Positions 15,749 to 24,716 of a DNA stretch of 64,000 bases are shown one piece after another. Location: the NCBI RefSeq assembly GCF_015142735.1, contig NZ_JACSPN010000005.1, positions 38,083-102,082 on the forward strand. Reading direction: 5' to 3'. Position 1 is the stretch's first letter. Each line of letters starts with the position of its first letter. The notes under the pieces are model-generated. The model worked only from the letters and a program-made list of their open reading frames with translations, did not search any database and was not told where the DNA came from. The stretch is from Oerskovia douganii (GTDB taxonomy: Bacteria; Actinomycetota; Actinomycetes; Actinomycetales; Cellulomonadaceae). Both the position numbers and the translations under genes were made by a program.

Positions 15749-17410
15749 ATGACGCACCACCCGACCGACCCCGACGAGGCCACCCCCGTGCCCGGCACCC
15801 CCACACCCAGCGGGCTCGGCCGCCGCGGCTTCCTCACGCTCGCGACCGCAGGCGTCGCGGCCAGCACGCTGAGCGTGACGATCGGCTCCCTGTCCCCCGC
15901 GGCAGCCGCGACCGCACCCGTCCCCGCGACGGGAGCTGCGCCGTCGGGCCCCCTGCCGCGCAAGCGCGAGCTGCGCGCCATGTGGATCTCGAGCGTCGTC
16001 AACATCGACTGGCCCTCGGCCGCCGGGCTCAGCGCCGAGCAGCAGAAGGCCGAGTACCTGCACTGGCTCGACGTCGCCCAGCAGCACCGCCTCAACGCCG
16101 TGTTCGTGCAGGTCAGGCCCACGGCCGACGCGTTCTGGCCCAGCCCCCACGAGCCGTGGTCGCAGTACCTGACCGGGGCCCAGGGCAAGGACCCCGGCTA
16201 CGACCCGCTCGCGTTCGTCGTCGAGGAGTCGCACAAGCGCAACATCGAGATCCACGCCTGGTACAACCCGTACCGCGTCTCGATGCAGGCCGACCCCGCC
16301 CAGCTCGTCCCCGAGCACCCCGCCCGCCGGCACCCCGAGTGGGTGTGGGCCTACGGCGGCAAGCTCTACTTCGACCCGGGCCTGCCCGAGGCCCAGGAGC
16401 ACATCCAGCGGGCGATCCTGCACTCGGTCGAGAACTACGACCTCGACGGCGTGCACTTCGACGACTACTTCTACCCCTACGCGGTCGCGGGCCAGACCAT
16501 CCCCGACGCGCACACCTACGCGACGCACGGCGCGGGCTTCGCGACCGTCGAGGACTGGCGCCGCCACAACGTCGACACGTTCGTGCAGTCCATCTCGCAG
16601 CGCATCAAGCAGGTCAAGCCGTGGGTCAAGTTCGGGATCAGCCCGTTCGGGATCTGGCGGAACGCCTCGACCGACCCTCGCGGCTCGGCCACGAGCGGCT
16701 CGCAGTCCTACGACATGCAGTTCGCCGACACGCGCAAGTGGGTCACCGAGGGGTGGCTCGACTACATCAACCCGCAGATCTACTGGCAGATCGGGCTCGC
16801 CGTCGCGGACTACGCCCGGCTCGTGCCGTGGTGGGCCGAGGTCGCGGCACAGTCCGGCACGCAGCTCTTCGTCGGCGAGGCGCTCTACAAGGTCACGTCG
16901 GGGGTCTTCACCGACCCTGCCGAGATGTCGAACCACCTGACCTTCACGCAGCAGGTCGACGCCGAGGTCGCGCCCGTGCTGGGCAACGTCTACTTCTCGG
17001 CCAAGCACGTCCCCGCCGACCCGCAGGGCTCCATGACCCGGGTCCTCGAGGACCACTACCGTCACCCAGCGCTCGTGCCCGCGATGCCCCGGCTCGGGGT
17101 CTCGCCGCTGCGCGTCCCGGTCCTCGCCAACGCCCGACGGGTCCCCGAGGGCGTCCGGCTGCACTGGAACGACACGGGCCCCCGCCGGACCCGGGCCACG
17201 TCCTTCGCGGTCTACCGGGTCGAGGGCGACGCCCGCCACATCGACATCGAGGACGCGACCCACCTCGTCGCGACGGTCCGCACCTCGGGGCACGTCGTGC
17301 AGGACTGGGTGGACGAGACCGCGCTCACCGGACGCCGCTACACCTACGCGGTGACGGCGCTCGACCGGCTGTGGAACGAGTCGCGGCCCAGCGGGGTGCG
17401 CCGGGTCTGA
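15749..17410 (+). CDS. Tat-exported GH10-like glycosyl hydrolase (GHL10 family)
   Basis: The 553-aa protein begins with a twin-arginine signal (about residues 30-60, LGRRGFLTLATAGVAAS) and a likely AxA cleavage region. A GHL10/DUF187 (beta/alpha)8 domain follows, with RAMWISSVVNIDWPSAAG, IHAWYNPYRVS, DLDGVHFDDYFYPY and WLDYINPQIYWQ. The C-terminal 110 residues look like a fibronectin-III module. Family members act on peptidoglycan-type or other glycans; the substrate here is not determined. The second ATG at 15749 is chosen because GGAGG lies 7 nt upstream; the ATG at 15743 is too close. Confidence 0.88.
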   Translation: MTHHPTDPDEATPVPGTPTPSGLGRRGFLTLATAGVAASTLSVTIGSLSPAAAATAPVPATGAAPSGPLPRKRELRAMWISSVVNIDWPSAAGLSAEQQKAEYLHWLDVAQQHRLNAVFVQVRPTADAFWPSPHEPWSQYLTGAQGKDPGYDPLAFVVEESHKRNIEIHAWYNPYRVSMQADPAQLVPEHPARRHPEWVWAYGGKLYFDPGLPEAQEHIQRAILHSVENYDLDGVHFDDYFYPYAVAGQTIPDAHTYATHGAGFATVEDWRRHNVDTFVQSISQRIKQVKPWVKFGISPFGIWRNASTDPRGSATSGSQSYDMQFADTRKWVTEGWLDYINPQIYWQIGLAVADYARLVPWWAEVAAQSGTQLFVGEALYKVTSGVFTDPAEMSNHLTFTQQVDAEVAPVLGNVYFSAKHVPADPQGSMTRVLEDHYRHPALVPAMPRLGVSPLRVPVLANARRVPEGVRLHWNDTGPRRTRATSFAVYRVEGDARHIDIEDATHLVATVRTSGHVVQDWVDETALTGRRYTYAVTALDRLWNESRPSGVRRV

Positions 17411-17459
17411 CGCGCCCGCTGCCCTCGCCGCCTGACGGCGGCACGGGAGGACGGCGGCA

Positions 17460-17513
17460 CGGGAGGACGGCGGCGCACGGCGGGACGTCCCGCCTCGTGC
17501 TCCCGTCCTCCCG
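17460..17513. terminator. nested hairpin between convergent genes
   Basis: CGGGAGGACGG (17460-17470) pairs with CCGTCCTCCCG (17503-17513), enclosing a perfect 16-bp palindrome, GGCGGGACGTCCCGCC (17479-17494). It lies between the ends of the GH10-like gene and the FAD oxidoreductase gene and should work in both directions. A 16-bp direct repeat (17434-17449, 17450-17465) overlaps its left side. Confidence 0.6.
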
Positions 17514-17549
17514 CGGCGCGTCCTCGCGGCACCTGCGGCACGCGCGGCC

Positions 17550-18917
17550 TCACGCGGGCAGCGCGAACCGCCCGTCCGGGTCGAGCTCGCGGCGCACGGT
17601 CGCGAGGTGCGCCTGGTCGCTCGGCGACCACAGGTCGAACGGCGCGGCCTCGCTGATCGCCCCCGCGAAGTTCGCCTGGGTGCGCCCCAGCGACCAGGGG
17701 CGTGCGGCCTCGAGCAGGCCGTTGATCGCCGCCGGCACCGCCTCCGCGAACAGCTCCGGGACGGGGAGGCCGATCGTGAAGAGGGCGAACGCGGCGTCAC
17801 GGCCCGTGACGGAGTCGGGGCCGTGCGTGCCGTCGGCGAGCGCCCCGCCGAGGTGCCGGATCTCGGTCATCATGAGCGGGGTCTGCGTCTGGGGTCCGGC
17901 GAACTCGAGCACCGCGTCGGCCGTCCGGGGCTCGAACGTGTGCAGGAGGGTCGACCCGTCGAGGAACGGCATGGGATCGGTCGGGTCGGCGTGCACCCCC
18001 CCGATCTGGGCGTAGGGGATCTCGGCGATCGAGTCCATCACGATCGGCACGGTCGTGCGCAGCGGCGCGATGGCCCGCAGGACCTCGGACAGCGGCCGCG
18101 TCGAGGCCACGCGGACGTTCGCGACGTACTGGCCGCGCAGCGGCTCGGGCACGAGCTCGAGCGGCGGCAGGCGCAGCAGCGCGACCGAGGTCGTGATGTC
18201 CGACGGCGCCGTCGCGACCCAGTCGGCGTAGGTGCGGAAGAGTGTCGCGGCGTCGTCGCCCAGGGCGAAGAAGTTCCCGCCCGTGACCGTCTCCAGGTTC
18301 AGCAGGCGAACCGTCACGGAGGTCACGACGCCGAGCCCCCACTTGCCGCCGCGCAGGGCACGCAGCACCTCGGGGTGGTGGGCCTCGTCGACGTGGATCA
18401 GCTCGCCGTCGCCCGCGACGACGTCCGCCTCGACGAGGTAGCTCGACCCGAAGCCGACCTCGCGCGCCAGCGGACCGATCCCGCCGCCGAGGAGGAAGCC
18501 GACCGCTCCCACGTCGGGCGACGACCCGGTGACGGCCGCGAGCCCGAGGGGGGTGACGACGTCGAGCACGTCCCGCCAGCGGGTCCCCGCCGCGATGCGG
18601 GCCGTGCGTGCGGGCTCGTCGACCTCGACCCCGGTCAGGCCCGCGGTGCTGAGCGCGATCCCGCCGTCGATCCCCCGCGCGAACCCGTGGCCCGTGCTGA
18701 ACACCGTGACGGGCAGCCCGAAGAGCTTGGCGGTGCGGACGGTCGCCTGGACGTCCTCGGGGGACGTGGCGTGGACGACGTAGTCGGGGTGGTGCTCGAC
18801 CGCGACGTTCATGCCGGAGAGCCGGGCATCGGGGTCCGTCCCGGCGAGGACGCGGCCGGTGACGCTCTGTCCGAGCGCGGCGAGCACGACGTCCTGAGTG
18901 GTCTCGTGGGCAGTCAT
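17550..18917 (-). CDS. FAD-binding oxidoreductase (BBE/AA7-like)
   Basis: The 455-aa flavoprotein has an FAD_binding_4 (PCMH) domain with VTVFSTGHGFARGIDGG, whose His is at the usual site of covalent 8-alpha-histidyl FAD, and GFLLGGGIGPLAREVGFGSS. The position that holds the second, cysteinyl FAD link in bicovalent enzymes is Ser (GSSPDVGAVG), so single covalent attachment is expected. A BBE motif (ANFAG near the C terminus) is recognisable. Relatives oxidise alcohols or (oligo)saccharides; the substrate is not known. There is no signal peptide. ATG at 18917 is preceded by GGTACTTCCC, a weak site. A LacI-type palindrome lies 57 bp upstream. Confidence 0.85.
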   Translation of the reverse strand: MTAHETTQDVVLAALGQSVTGRVLAGTDPDARLSGMNVAVEHHPDYVVHATSPEDVQATVRTAKLFGLPVTVFSTGHGFARGIDGGIALSTAGLTGVEVDEPARTARIAAGTRWRDVLDVVTPLGLAAVTGSSPDVGAVGFLLGGGIGPLAREVGFGSSYLVEADVVAGDGELIHVDEAHHPEVLRALRGGKWGLGVVTSVTVRLLNLETVTGGNFFALGDDAATLFRTYADWVATAPSDITTSVALLRLPPLELVPEPLRGQYVANVRVASTRPLSEVLRAIAPLRTTVPIVMDSIAEIPYAQIGGVHADPTDPMPFLDGSTLLHTFEPRTADAVLEFAGPQTQTPLMMTEIRHLGGALADGTHGPDSVTGRDAAFALFTIGLPVPELFAEAVPAAINGLLEAARPWSLGRTQANFAGAISEAAPFDLWSPSDQAHLATVRRELDPDGRFALPA

Positions 18918-18973
18918 GGGAAGTACCTCTCGCAGGATGGTGGCGCGGAGCAGCGCTATCAGAGAGGGAGGAC

Positions 18974-18987
18974 TGGGAGCGCTTCCG
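18974..18987 (-). promoter_or_regulatory. LacI/CebR-like operator candidate
   Basis: TGGGAGCGCTTCCG resembles the CebR/CelR operator TGGGAGCGCTCCCA known from cellulolytic actinobacteria, with three mismatches at the right end. It lies just upstream of a possible -10 (TGATAG, minus strand, 18962-18957), so binding could block the promoter of the FAD oxidoreductase. Similar strings also occur inside coding sequence, so chance is possible. Confidence 0.35.
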
Positions 18988-19116
18988 GTGACAGTCCCGC
19001 CGCGGGTGACGGAAATGTCCTCCCACGGGTCGTGCGCGCCACGCGGAGGCGCCCCCCGTGGAGCCGCGCCATGATGGGCAAGGGCGCGCGCACGCCCCCG
19101 GAGCCGAGGAGCGACG

Positions 19117-20559
19117 ATGCCCCACCCCACGGACCACCCCCAGCCCACCCCCGTCGCCCCGCTGCGCGGCACGCCCCCGCCCGAGCTCCGCCGGCAGGAG
19201 GGCCGTGCGGCCCGCACGCTCCTGCCCCGGAGCACCACCGCGACCTGGGAGCCGCCCGCCGACCGTCGCGACCCCGTCGGGATCCTCACCGCGCAGAACG
19301 CGAGCCGCGTCCCGGACCTCGTGCCGCTGCGCATGGGCCGCATGGCCGCGACCCCGTTCTCGTTCTTCCGCGGCGCGGCCGCGGTCATGGCCGCCGACCT
19401 CGGCACCGGACCACGCTCCGGTCTGACCGTGCAGCTATGCGGCGACGCGCACCTCGCGAACTTCGGCGGCTTCGCGTCCCCCGAGCGCTCCCTCGTGTTC
19501 GACGTCAACGACTTCGACGAGACCCACCACGGCCCGTTCGAGTGGGACGTGCAACGGCTCGCGGCCAGCCTGGAGATCGCGGGCCGCCACCGCGACCTGC
19601 CCCCGGCCGCGAGGCAGCAGATCGTCCTGGCGGCCGCGCGCGCCTACCGGGAGACGCTCCGGACGTTCGGGGACATGGGCCACCTCGACGTGTGGCACGT
19701 CCAGCTCCGTGGCACGGAGGTCGTCGAGAAGTGGCGGGACTCCGTCCCGCGGAGCGTCGTCGACAACCTGGGCAAGGCCCTGCGCAAGGCACGGACCAAG
19801 GACCGGCAGAAGGCCCGCCGCCGCCTCACCCGGGTCGACGACGACGGCGAGCTGCGCTTCCGCAGCGACCCGCCCCTGCTCGTCCCGGTGCGCGAGCTGT
19901 TCGACGACGACGAGCAGTCGCGCCTGCTCCAGGTCGTGGTCGGTGCGCTGTCCGACTACGGCGAGTCCCTGACGGGGGCCCGTCGCGTCCTGCTCGAGCG
20001 CTACCGGCTCGTGGACCTGGCACGGCGGGTCGTCGGGGTCGGGAGCGTGGGCACGCGGTGCTGGGTCGCGCTCCTGGTGGGCCGCGACAACGACGACCCC
20101 TTGTTCCTGCAGGTCAAGGAAGCCGAGCCGTCGGTCCTGGAGGCGTACACGTCCCCCAGCCCGTACCCCGAGAACGGGCGGCGCGTCGTCGAGGGCCAGC
20201 ACCTGCTCCAGGCCACGAGCGACGCCCTGCTCGGGTGGAACACCGTGCAGGGCGCGGACGACCGTCGGCACGACTACTACTTCCGCCAGCTCTGGGACTG
20301 GAAGGTGTCGGCCGACCTCGACTCGATGGTTCCCGAGGCCATGGCCGCGTACGCGCAGATGTGCGCGTGGGTCCTCGCGCGCGGCCACGCCCGGTCCGGC
20401 AACGCGCTCGCGATCGGGAGCTACCTCGGCAAGGGCGACGTCGCCGACCGCTCGTTCGCCGAGTTCGCGACCCGCTACGCCGACCAGAACGAGCTCGACC
20501 ACCGTGCCCTGCTCGACGCGATCGCCGCAGGGGACGTCGAGGCCGTCACGGGCGTCTGA
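19117..20559 (+). CDS. DUF2252 domain-containing protein
   Basis: The 480-aa protein matches the DUF2252 family: FSFFRGAAAVMAADL, QLCGDAHLANFGGFASP, VFDVNDFDETHHGPFEWDV, LFLQVKEAEPSVLEAY and a C-terminal YADQNELDH segment. The GDAHLxNFG and DFD motifs recall the catalytic loop and metal-binding Asp of aminoglycoside-phosphotransferase-like kinases, so an ATP-dependent phosphotransfer role has been proposed for the family but is not proven. ATG at 19117 follows GAGGAG. It is a single gene, convergent with ppx downstream. Confidence 0.9.
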   Translation: MPHPTDHPQPTPVAPLRGTPPPELRRQEGRAARTLLPRSTTATWEPPADRRDPVGILTAQNASRVPDLVPLRMGRMAATPFSFFRGAAAVMAADLGTGPRSGLTVQLCGDAHLANFGGFASPERSLVFDVNDFDETHHGPFEWDVQRLAASLEIAGRHRDLPPAARQQIVLAAARAYRETLRTFGDMGHLDVWHVQLRGTEVVEKWRDSVPRSVVDNLGKALRKARTKDRQKARRRLTRVDDDGELRFRSDPPLLVPVRELFDDDEQSRLLQVVVGALSDYGESLTGARRVLLERYRLVDLARRVVGVGSVGTRCWVALLVGRDNDDPLFLQVKEAEPSVLEAYTSPSPYPENGRRVVEGQHLLQATSDALLGWNTVQGADDRRHDYYFRQLWDWKVSADLDSMVPEAMAAYAQMCAWVLARGHARSGNALAIGSYLGKGDVADRSFAEFATRYADQNELDHRALLDAIAAGDVEAVTGV

Positions 20560-20624
20560 GGCCGGCCCTCGCCAGGAACGTGCCCGACGGCGGCGCTCGC
20601 CTCACGCGCCCGGCCGCGCGGGCG

Positions 20625-21548
20625 TCAGATCTGGTCGAGGCGACGCAGGATCGCCCCCTCCCGCAGGGCCCACGGGCAGATCTCGACCTCGGCGACCTTG
20701 AGCGCCTTCATGGTCTCCTCCGCGACCACGCCGCCCGCGACGATCTGGAAGGTCCGCTCGGCCGTGATGCCCGGGAGCTCGGTGCGGCCCGACGCCGGGA
20801 TGCGCGCGAGGCGCGGCACCCAGTCCGCGAGCTGCGAGCGCTCCATGCGCCACCGTTCCTCCGGCCCCACGACCGCGACCTTCATGCCCGCGAGCCGCGC
20901 GAGCGACCGGAACGTCTTGGACGTCGCGACCACGTGGTCCGGGCGCGGCAACGCCTTGACCTCACCCAGCGCCCCCGCCAGGACCTCCCGCACGTGCGCG
21001 CGCAGCGCGGCGACCTGCCTGGCCGAGGGCGGGTCGTCGGGCAGGAACTCGATCGTCATCCGACCGGCGCCGAGCGGGACCGAGACCGCGACGTCGGGCT
21101 CCTCGTCGAGGCCCGACGCGATCTCGAGCGAGCCCCCACCGATGTCGAGCACCATGAGGCGGCCAGAAACCCACCCGTGCCACCGCCTCGCGGCGAGGAA
21201 CGTCAGCCGTGCCTCCTCGGGCCCCGACAGGACCTCGATCGGGACACCGACGCGCTCCTCGATCGCGGCCAGCACCTCCGCGCCGTTGGTCGCCTCGCGC
21301 AGCGCCGAGGTCGCGAGGGCCAACGACTCCTCGGCCTCGTACTCGCGGGCCAGGGCAGCGGCCTCGTCGGCGGCGACCAGGAGCGCGTCGACACCCTCGG
21401 CCGAGATCGAGCCGTCCGGCTGCAGGTAGCGCATGAGCCGGACGACCGAGCGGCCGGACGCCGCCGGGTCCGGGCGCGCGCCCCGCTCGGCGTCCACGAC
21501 GAGCATGTGGACCGTGTTGGAACCGATGTCGAGCACCCCGAGTCGCAT
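20625..21548 (-). CDS. ppx: Ppx/GppA-family phosphatase
   Basis: The 307-aa protein is an ASKHA-fold exopolyphosphatase/pppGpp phosphatase. It has the phosphate-1 loop LGVLDIGSNTVHMLVVD, the VLDIGGGSLEIASG phosphate-2 motif and PLGAGRMTIEFLPDD. The length of about 310 residues is the short actinobacterial Ppx form without the C-terminal HD domain. It should hydrolyse polyphosphate or the alarmone pentaphosphate. ATG at 21548. It stands alone; the 63 bp between it and the next gene upstream hold no obvious terminator. Confidence 0.93.
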   Translation of the reverse strand: MRLGVLDIGSNTVHMLVVDAERGARPDPAASGRSVVRLMRYLQPDGSISAEGVDALLVAADEAAALAREYEAEESLALATSALREATNGAEVLAAIEERVGVPIEVLSGPEEARLTFLAARRWHGWVSGRLMVLDIGGGSLEIASGLDEEPDVAVSVPLGAGRMTIEFLPDDPPSARQVAALRAHVREVLAGALGEVKALPRPDHVVATSKTFRSLARLAGMKVAVVGPEERWRMERSQLADWVPRLARIPASGRTELPGITAERTFQIVAGGVVAEETMKALKVAEVEICPWALREGAILRRLDQI

Positions 21549-21611
21549 CAGGCCACGGTAGCGGTCACCCGTCCGGGACGGGCGCGCCGGGACGGCAGGC
21601 GCGCCGTCCGC

Positions 21612-21887
21612 CTAGGACTCGTGGTTCGCGCCGTGCATGGTGCGGTTCGTGCGGCCGACGAGGCGACGCACGTGCGTGTCCGCACCCCGCTCGGCCGCGG
21701 TCGCGGACCGGGTGTCGCGGCGGTGGTCGTGGCGCTTGCCGGTGTTGCGGTACCGCCCCCACGTGAGCCCGTAGAACAGGGGACCGGCGAGCAGCAGCGC
21801 GATGACGACGACCGCCTTGACGGCCCCCTCCTCGCCGGACGAGGAGTCGGCGACGACGGTGAGCGCTTCCAGGGCGAGCACGTGCAT
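21612..21887 (-). CDS. small single-pass membrane protein
   Basis: The 91-aa protein has one clear membrane segment (VKAVVVIALLLAGPLFYGLTW, about residues 24-44) and a basic, Arg/His-rich cytoplasmic tail (RYRNTGKRHDHRRD). Its ATG overlaps the stop of the zinc-ribbon gene by one base (TGATG), so it is the last gene of the SPFH/zinc-ribbon operon. No domain is recognised. Confidence 0.7.
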   Translation of the reverse strand: MHVLALEALTVVADSSSGEEGAVKAVVVIALLLAGPLFYGLTWGRYRNTGKRHDHRRDTRSATAAERGADTHVRRLVGRTNRTMHGANHES

Positions 21888-23203
21888 CAGAGTCCGATCA
21901 CGACGAGGAGGAGGGCCGCGACGGCCGCCACGGCCTCCACGACCACGGACACGGCGAGCAGCCGACGGTGGTTGACCGGGACCGACCCCATGGTCTCCCC
22001 CGTCCTGCCGTTGACCGCGACGTAGTGCAGGCGCGAGCTCCCGTTCCGGCGGACCTCGTTGTAGGAGTACAACCACACCGGCAGGTACGCGGCGACCCAG
22101 CGCTGCCCGACGACCGTGAGCCGCTCGTGGTCCCACCGGACGCCGCGGTCGTAGAACTCGACCATGTCCCGGGCCCGGAACCGGGCGATCTCCTTGGCCT
22201 GGGCGAACGCGGGCTCACGCACGCCGTCGACGTCGGTGTCGCGCCGCTCGGCCGTGAACCCCGACAGGTAGCCGGAGTCGTAGCGCACCGCGTTCTCGAC
22301 GTCGAACGGCAGGATCGTGTTGATGACGTTGTTCGTCCGGGCCCCGGCGCCGTGGTCGCGCCGGTCGGCCGACGACTCGATCGTCAGGTCGTCGACGTGC
22401 AGGTCGAACTCGCGCACGACGTCGTACAGATCGGCGTCGTAGCGCGTCTCCGACCGCTCCTGGCCGTTCGCGTCCTTGATCGTCACGGTGTACCTGCGCA
22501 CGAGGTGCTCGCCCTGCCCCTCCAGCCGGGCCTTGGCGTTGAGGTCGACGACGAGGTACGGCATGTAGACGCCGACGACGTTCTCCGGGACGAACTCGGC
22601 ACGGAACCGTGGGTGCGCGTAGAACTGCCGCTTGCCCACGAACTCCCTGACCCGCTCGACCGCGTCGGCCTGCGGCAGCCGGAACGGAAGCAGCACGTCG
22701 GGCACGGCACCGTTCGGGATCTGCTGGTTGACCGACAGGACGCTGCGGCACCAGTGGCAGCGAGCCTGGGTGCCGTGCGCCGTGTCGACGACGACGTCCG
22801 CCCCGCACCCCGTGCACCGGAACGTCAGGACCTCGTCGGACGAGGGGACGATGTCGGTGCTGCCCGACCCCAGCACGACGCCCTTGAGCGACCCGATGTC
22901 CCCGTCGAGCCCGAGGTCGGCGAGCGTCACGGCGCTCACCCACTCGTACCGGCAGAACCCGCAGCGCAGGGTGGCCTTGGCGATGTCGTACGCGATCTCG
23001 GTCGCCCCGCACCGGATGCACTTGACCAGGCCGTCCTGCGCACCGGCGTCGGTGCGCACCACGGTCGGGCCCCCGGTCTGGCCTCCCGTCTGCGGCGCCC
23101 CGGGGTGCGGGCCGCCGGCCCCGGCCGCGCGGGTCTCCGGGGGCGGCGACCCCTGGGACGGTGCGTGGGGCGGCGCGACCGGGTCCGGCTCGTGAACGGT
23201 CAT
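21887..23203 (-). CDS. TFIIB-type zinc-ribbon membrane protein
   Basis: The 438-aa protein has a Pro/Gly-rich N terminus, then two zinc ribbons: VKCIRCGATE with RCGFCRYEW, and FRCTGCGADVV with RCHWCRSVL. A long soluble domain follows (FYAHPRFRAEFVPENVVGVY and later), and a C-terminal membrane anchor (AVSVVVEAVAAVAALLLVVI). ATG at 23203 lies 10 bp after the SPFH gene. This pairing of a TFIIB-like zinc-ribbon protein with a virion-core-like SPFH protein recurs in bacteria; a membrane-associated assembly is likely, but its role is undefined. Confidence 0.85.
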   Translation of the reverse strand: MTVHEPDPVAPPHAPSQGSPPPETRAAGAGGPHPGAPQTGGQTGGPTVVRTDAGAQDGLVKCIRCGATEIAYDIAKATLRCGFCRYEWVSAVTLADLGLDGDIGSLKGVVLGSGSTDIVPSSDEVLTFRCTGCGADVVVDTAHGTQARCHWCRSVLSVNQQIPNGAVPDVLLPFRLPQADAVERVREFVGKRQFYAHPRFRAEFVPENVVGVYMPYLVVDLNAKARLEGQGEHLVRRYTVTIKDANGQERSETRYDADLYDVVREFDLHVDDLTIESSADRRDHGAGARTNNVINTILPFDVENAVRYDSGYLSGFTAERRDTDVDGVREPAFAQAKEIARFRARDMVEFYDRGVRWDHERLTVVGQRWVAAYLPVWLYSYNEVRRNGSSRLHYVAVNGRTGETMGSVPVNHRRLLAVSVVVEAVAAVAALLLVVIGL

Positions 23204-23213
23204 CGTCGGGCCC

Positions 23214-24443
23214 TCAGAACCCGAGGACCTTGGCCTTGGCGGCGTCGTAGTCCGCCTGGGTGATGAGCCCCTGGTCGAGCAGCGACTTGAACTGGGTCAG
23301 CTTCGCGACGGGGTCCTCGGCCGCCGGGGCGGCGGGCGCCGCGGGTGCTGCGGGCTCCGCGGGCGCCGCCTGCTGGACCGGCACCTGCTGGACGGGCACG
23401 ACGGGCTGCTGCAGCCCGGACATCGCACCCCCCGCGGCGTTCATGCCCATGCCGAGGATCGCCATGTTCGCCCCGCCTCCTGCGCCTCCGGGGTTCTCCC
23501 CCGCGGCCTGGATGCCGCGCGCCGCGGCCTGCTGGAGGAACGAGTTCCCGCGAGCCCCGGCGAGCGCGTCGGCCTTCTTGACGTCGCTGAGCAGCGCCCG
23601 CGTGTCCTCGTCGTACTCGATCGCGGCGAGGGCGACCTTGACGATCGACAGGCCGCGGTAGGAGGTCCACTGGTAGCCCTCCTCGACCGCGCCCGCCAAC
23701 GACTGCGCGAAGCCCACCGAGTCGCTCTGGATCCGGGTGATCCGGTTCCCCTTGTCGGGGTCGTTCGTGTAGTTCGAGAACGCGGCCGCGAGCGACCCGA
23801 CGACCTCGGTGAAGAGCTGGCTCGCGGCGTCGTTGTCGAGGTCCGAGAAGTCGAAGACCTTCGCGCCGGCCCCGAGGTACGTGAGCGGCACGAACTGCTT
23901 GACGAAGAGGATCGGGTCGACGATGCGCAGCGAGTAGGAGCCGCGGGTGATCGCGCCCACCTGGGCGCCCAGGTAGGCGTCGTCCCAGTAGATCTCCGAC
24001 TGCGTGCCGAACCGGTTGTTCGGCAGCTCCTTGAGGTTCACGTAGAACCCGAGCTGCTGCGAGCCGGGCTGCCCGCCGAACTTGAACCGCTCCCAGGACG
24101 TCGTGACGAGCGGGCTCAGGAAGCCGTTGTCGGCGAAGATCGACTGGGAGTTCTGGTCGTCGGACGTGAACACGTACCCGCCCGGCTCGGCCACGAAGCC
24201 CGTGAGCGCGCCGTCCTGGAACGTCAGGAGCCCGTAGCCCTCGGGGACGACGAACCGGCTGCCGTTCGTGATGATGTTCGCCGAGCCCTTGGTGTTGGAC
24301 CTGCGCCCCGCGTTCTGCCCCTGCGCGACGGCCGGGAAGAGGGCCGCGGTCGGCGCGAGGTGCGGCGGCGGGGTCAGGAAGTCCTTCCACTGGTCCGCGA
24401 GGGTGCCGCCGAGGGCACCGGCAAAGGCCTTGATGAAACCCAT
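23214..24443 (-). CDS. SPFH-domain protein (virion core protein-like) with C-terminal SHOCT motif
   Basis: The 409-aa protein has an N-terminal amphipathic segment (MGFIKAFAGALGG), an SPFH/band-7-like domain (about 45-290, including FVVPEGYGLLTFQDGALTGF and RGSYSLRIVDPILFVKQFVP), an Ala/Gly/Pro/Gln linker and a 30-residue SHOCT motif (KLTQFKSLLDQGLITQADYD). It has no transmembrane helix, so membrane binding is probably peripheral. It is the first gene of an operon with the zinc-ribbon and small membrane proteins. Such proteins form oligomeric scaffolds; the partner is presumably the neighbour. ATG at 24443. Confidence 0.88.
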   Translation of the reverse strand: MGFIKAFAGALGGTLADQWKDFLTPPPHLAPTAALFPAVAQGQNAGRRSNTKGSANIITNGSRFVVPEGYGLLTFQDGALTGFVAEPGGYVFTSDDQNSQSIFADNGFLSPLVTTSWERFKFGGQPGSQQLGFYVNLKELPNNRFGTQSEIYWDDAYLGAQVGAITRGSYSLRIVDPILFVKQFVPLTYLGAGAKVFDFSDLDNDAASQLFTEVVGSLAAAFSNYTNDPDKGNRITRIQSDSVGFAQSLAGAVEEGYQWTSYRGLSIVKVALAAIEYDEDTRALLSDVKKADALAGARGNSFLQQAAARGIQAAGENPGGAGGGANMAILGMGMNAAGGAMSGLQQPVVPVQQVPVQQAAPAEPAAPAAPAAPAAEDPVAKLTQFKSLLDQGLITQADYDAAKAKVLGF

Positions 24444-24645
24444 CGAGCTCTCCGTCCGATCGGGCGGACGGTGCCGCGCGTGACCTGTCGTCTTCGCGTC
24501 CGGGCCGTCGTGGACCGTCCGCGATGGGCACAGTATCGAGTTTCGCCCTGGAACGTCACGCTCGGCCGCTATGGGGCCTTCTGCTCTCGCAGTGCGGACA
24601 TCGGCGTCCCAGCACCAGGCCGCACCGGTGGCACGACGCCCGCAC

Positions 24646-24671
24646 CCGGTGGTGCTCACCGGTGGTGCTCA
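24646..24671. repeat. 13-bp direct repeat before the Nudix gene
   Basis: CCGGTGGTGCTCA occurs twice in tandem (24646-24658, 24659-24671) in the divergent spacer before the Nudix start. It may be a simple slippage repeat; no regulator is suggested. Confidence 0.7.
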
Positions 24672-24716
24672 CCGGGGGGGGCGAGGCGGCGGGCGGCTCG
24701 GTGGAAGAATGGCGTC

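Noticed and set aside
21612-21887. tRNA or small RNA genes in spacers of the window
   Set aside because: I looked for cloverleaf T-arm (GGTTCGA-type) and D-arm patterns by eye in the spacers and found none; no rRNA-like sequence is present.
17607-22025. An open frame of about 1470 codons on the plus strand
   Set aside because: It runs antisense or out of frame to the FAD oxidoreductase, DUF2252, ppx and zinc-ribbon genes. Its translation is Arg/Asp/Gly-rich with no domain; a codon shadow of GC-rich genes.
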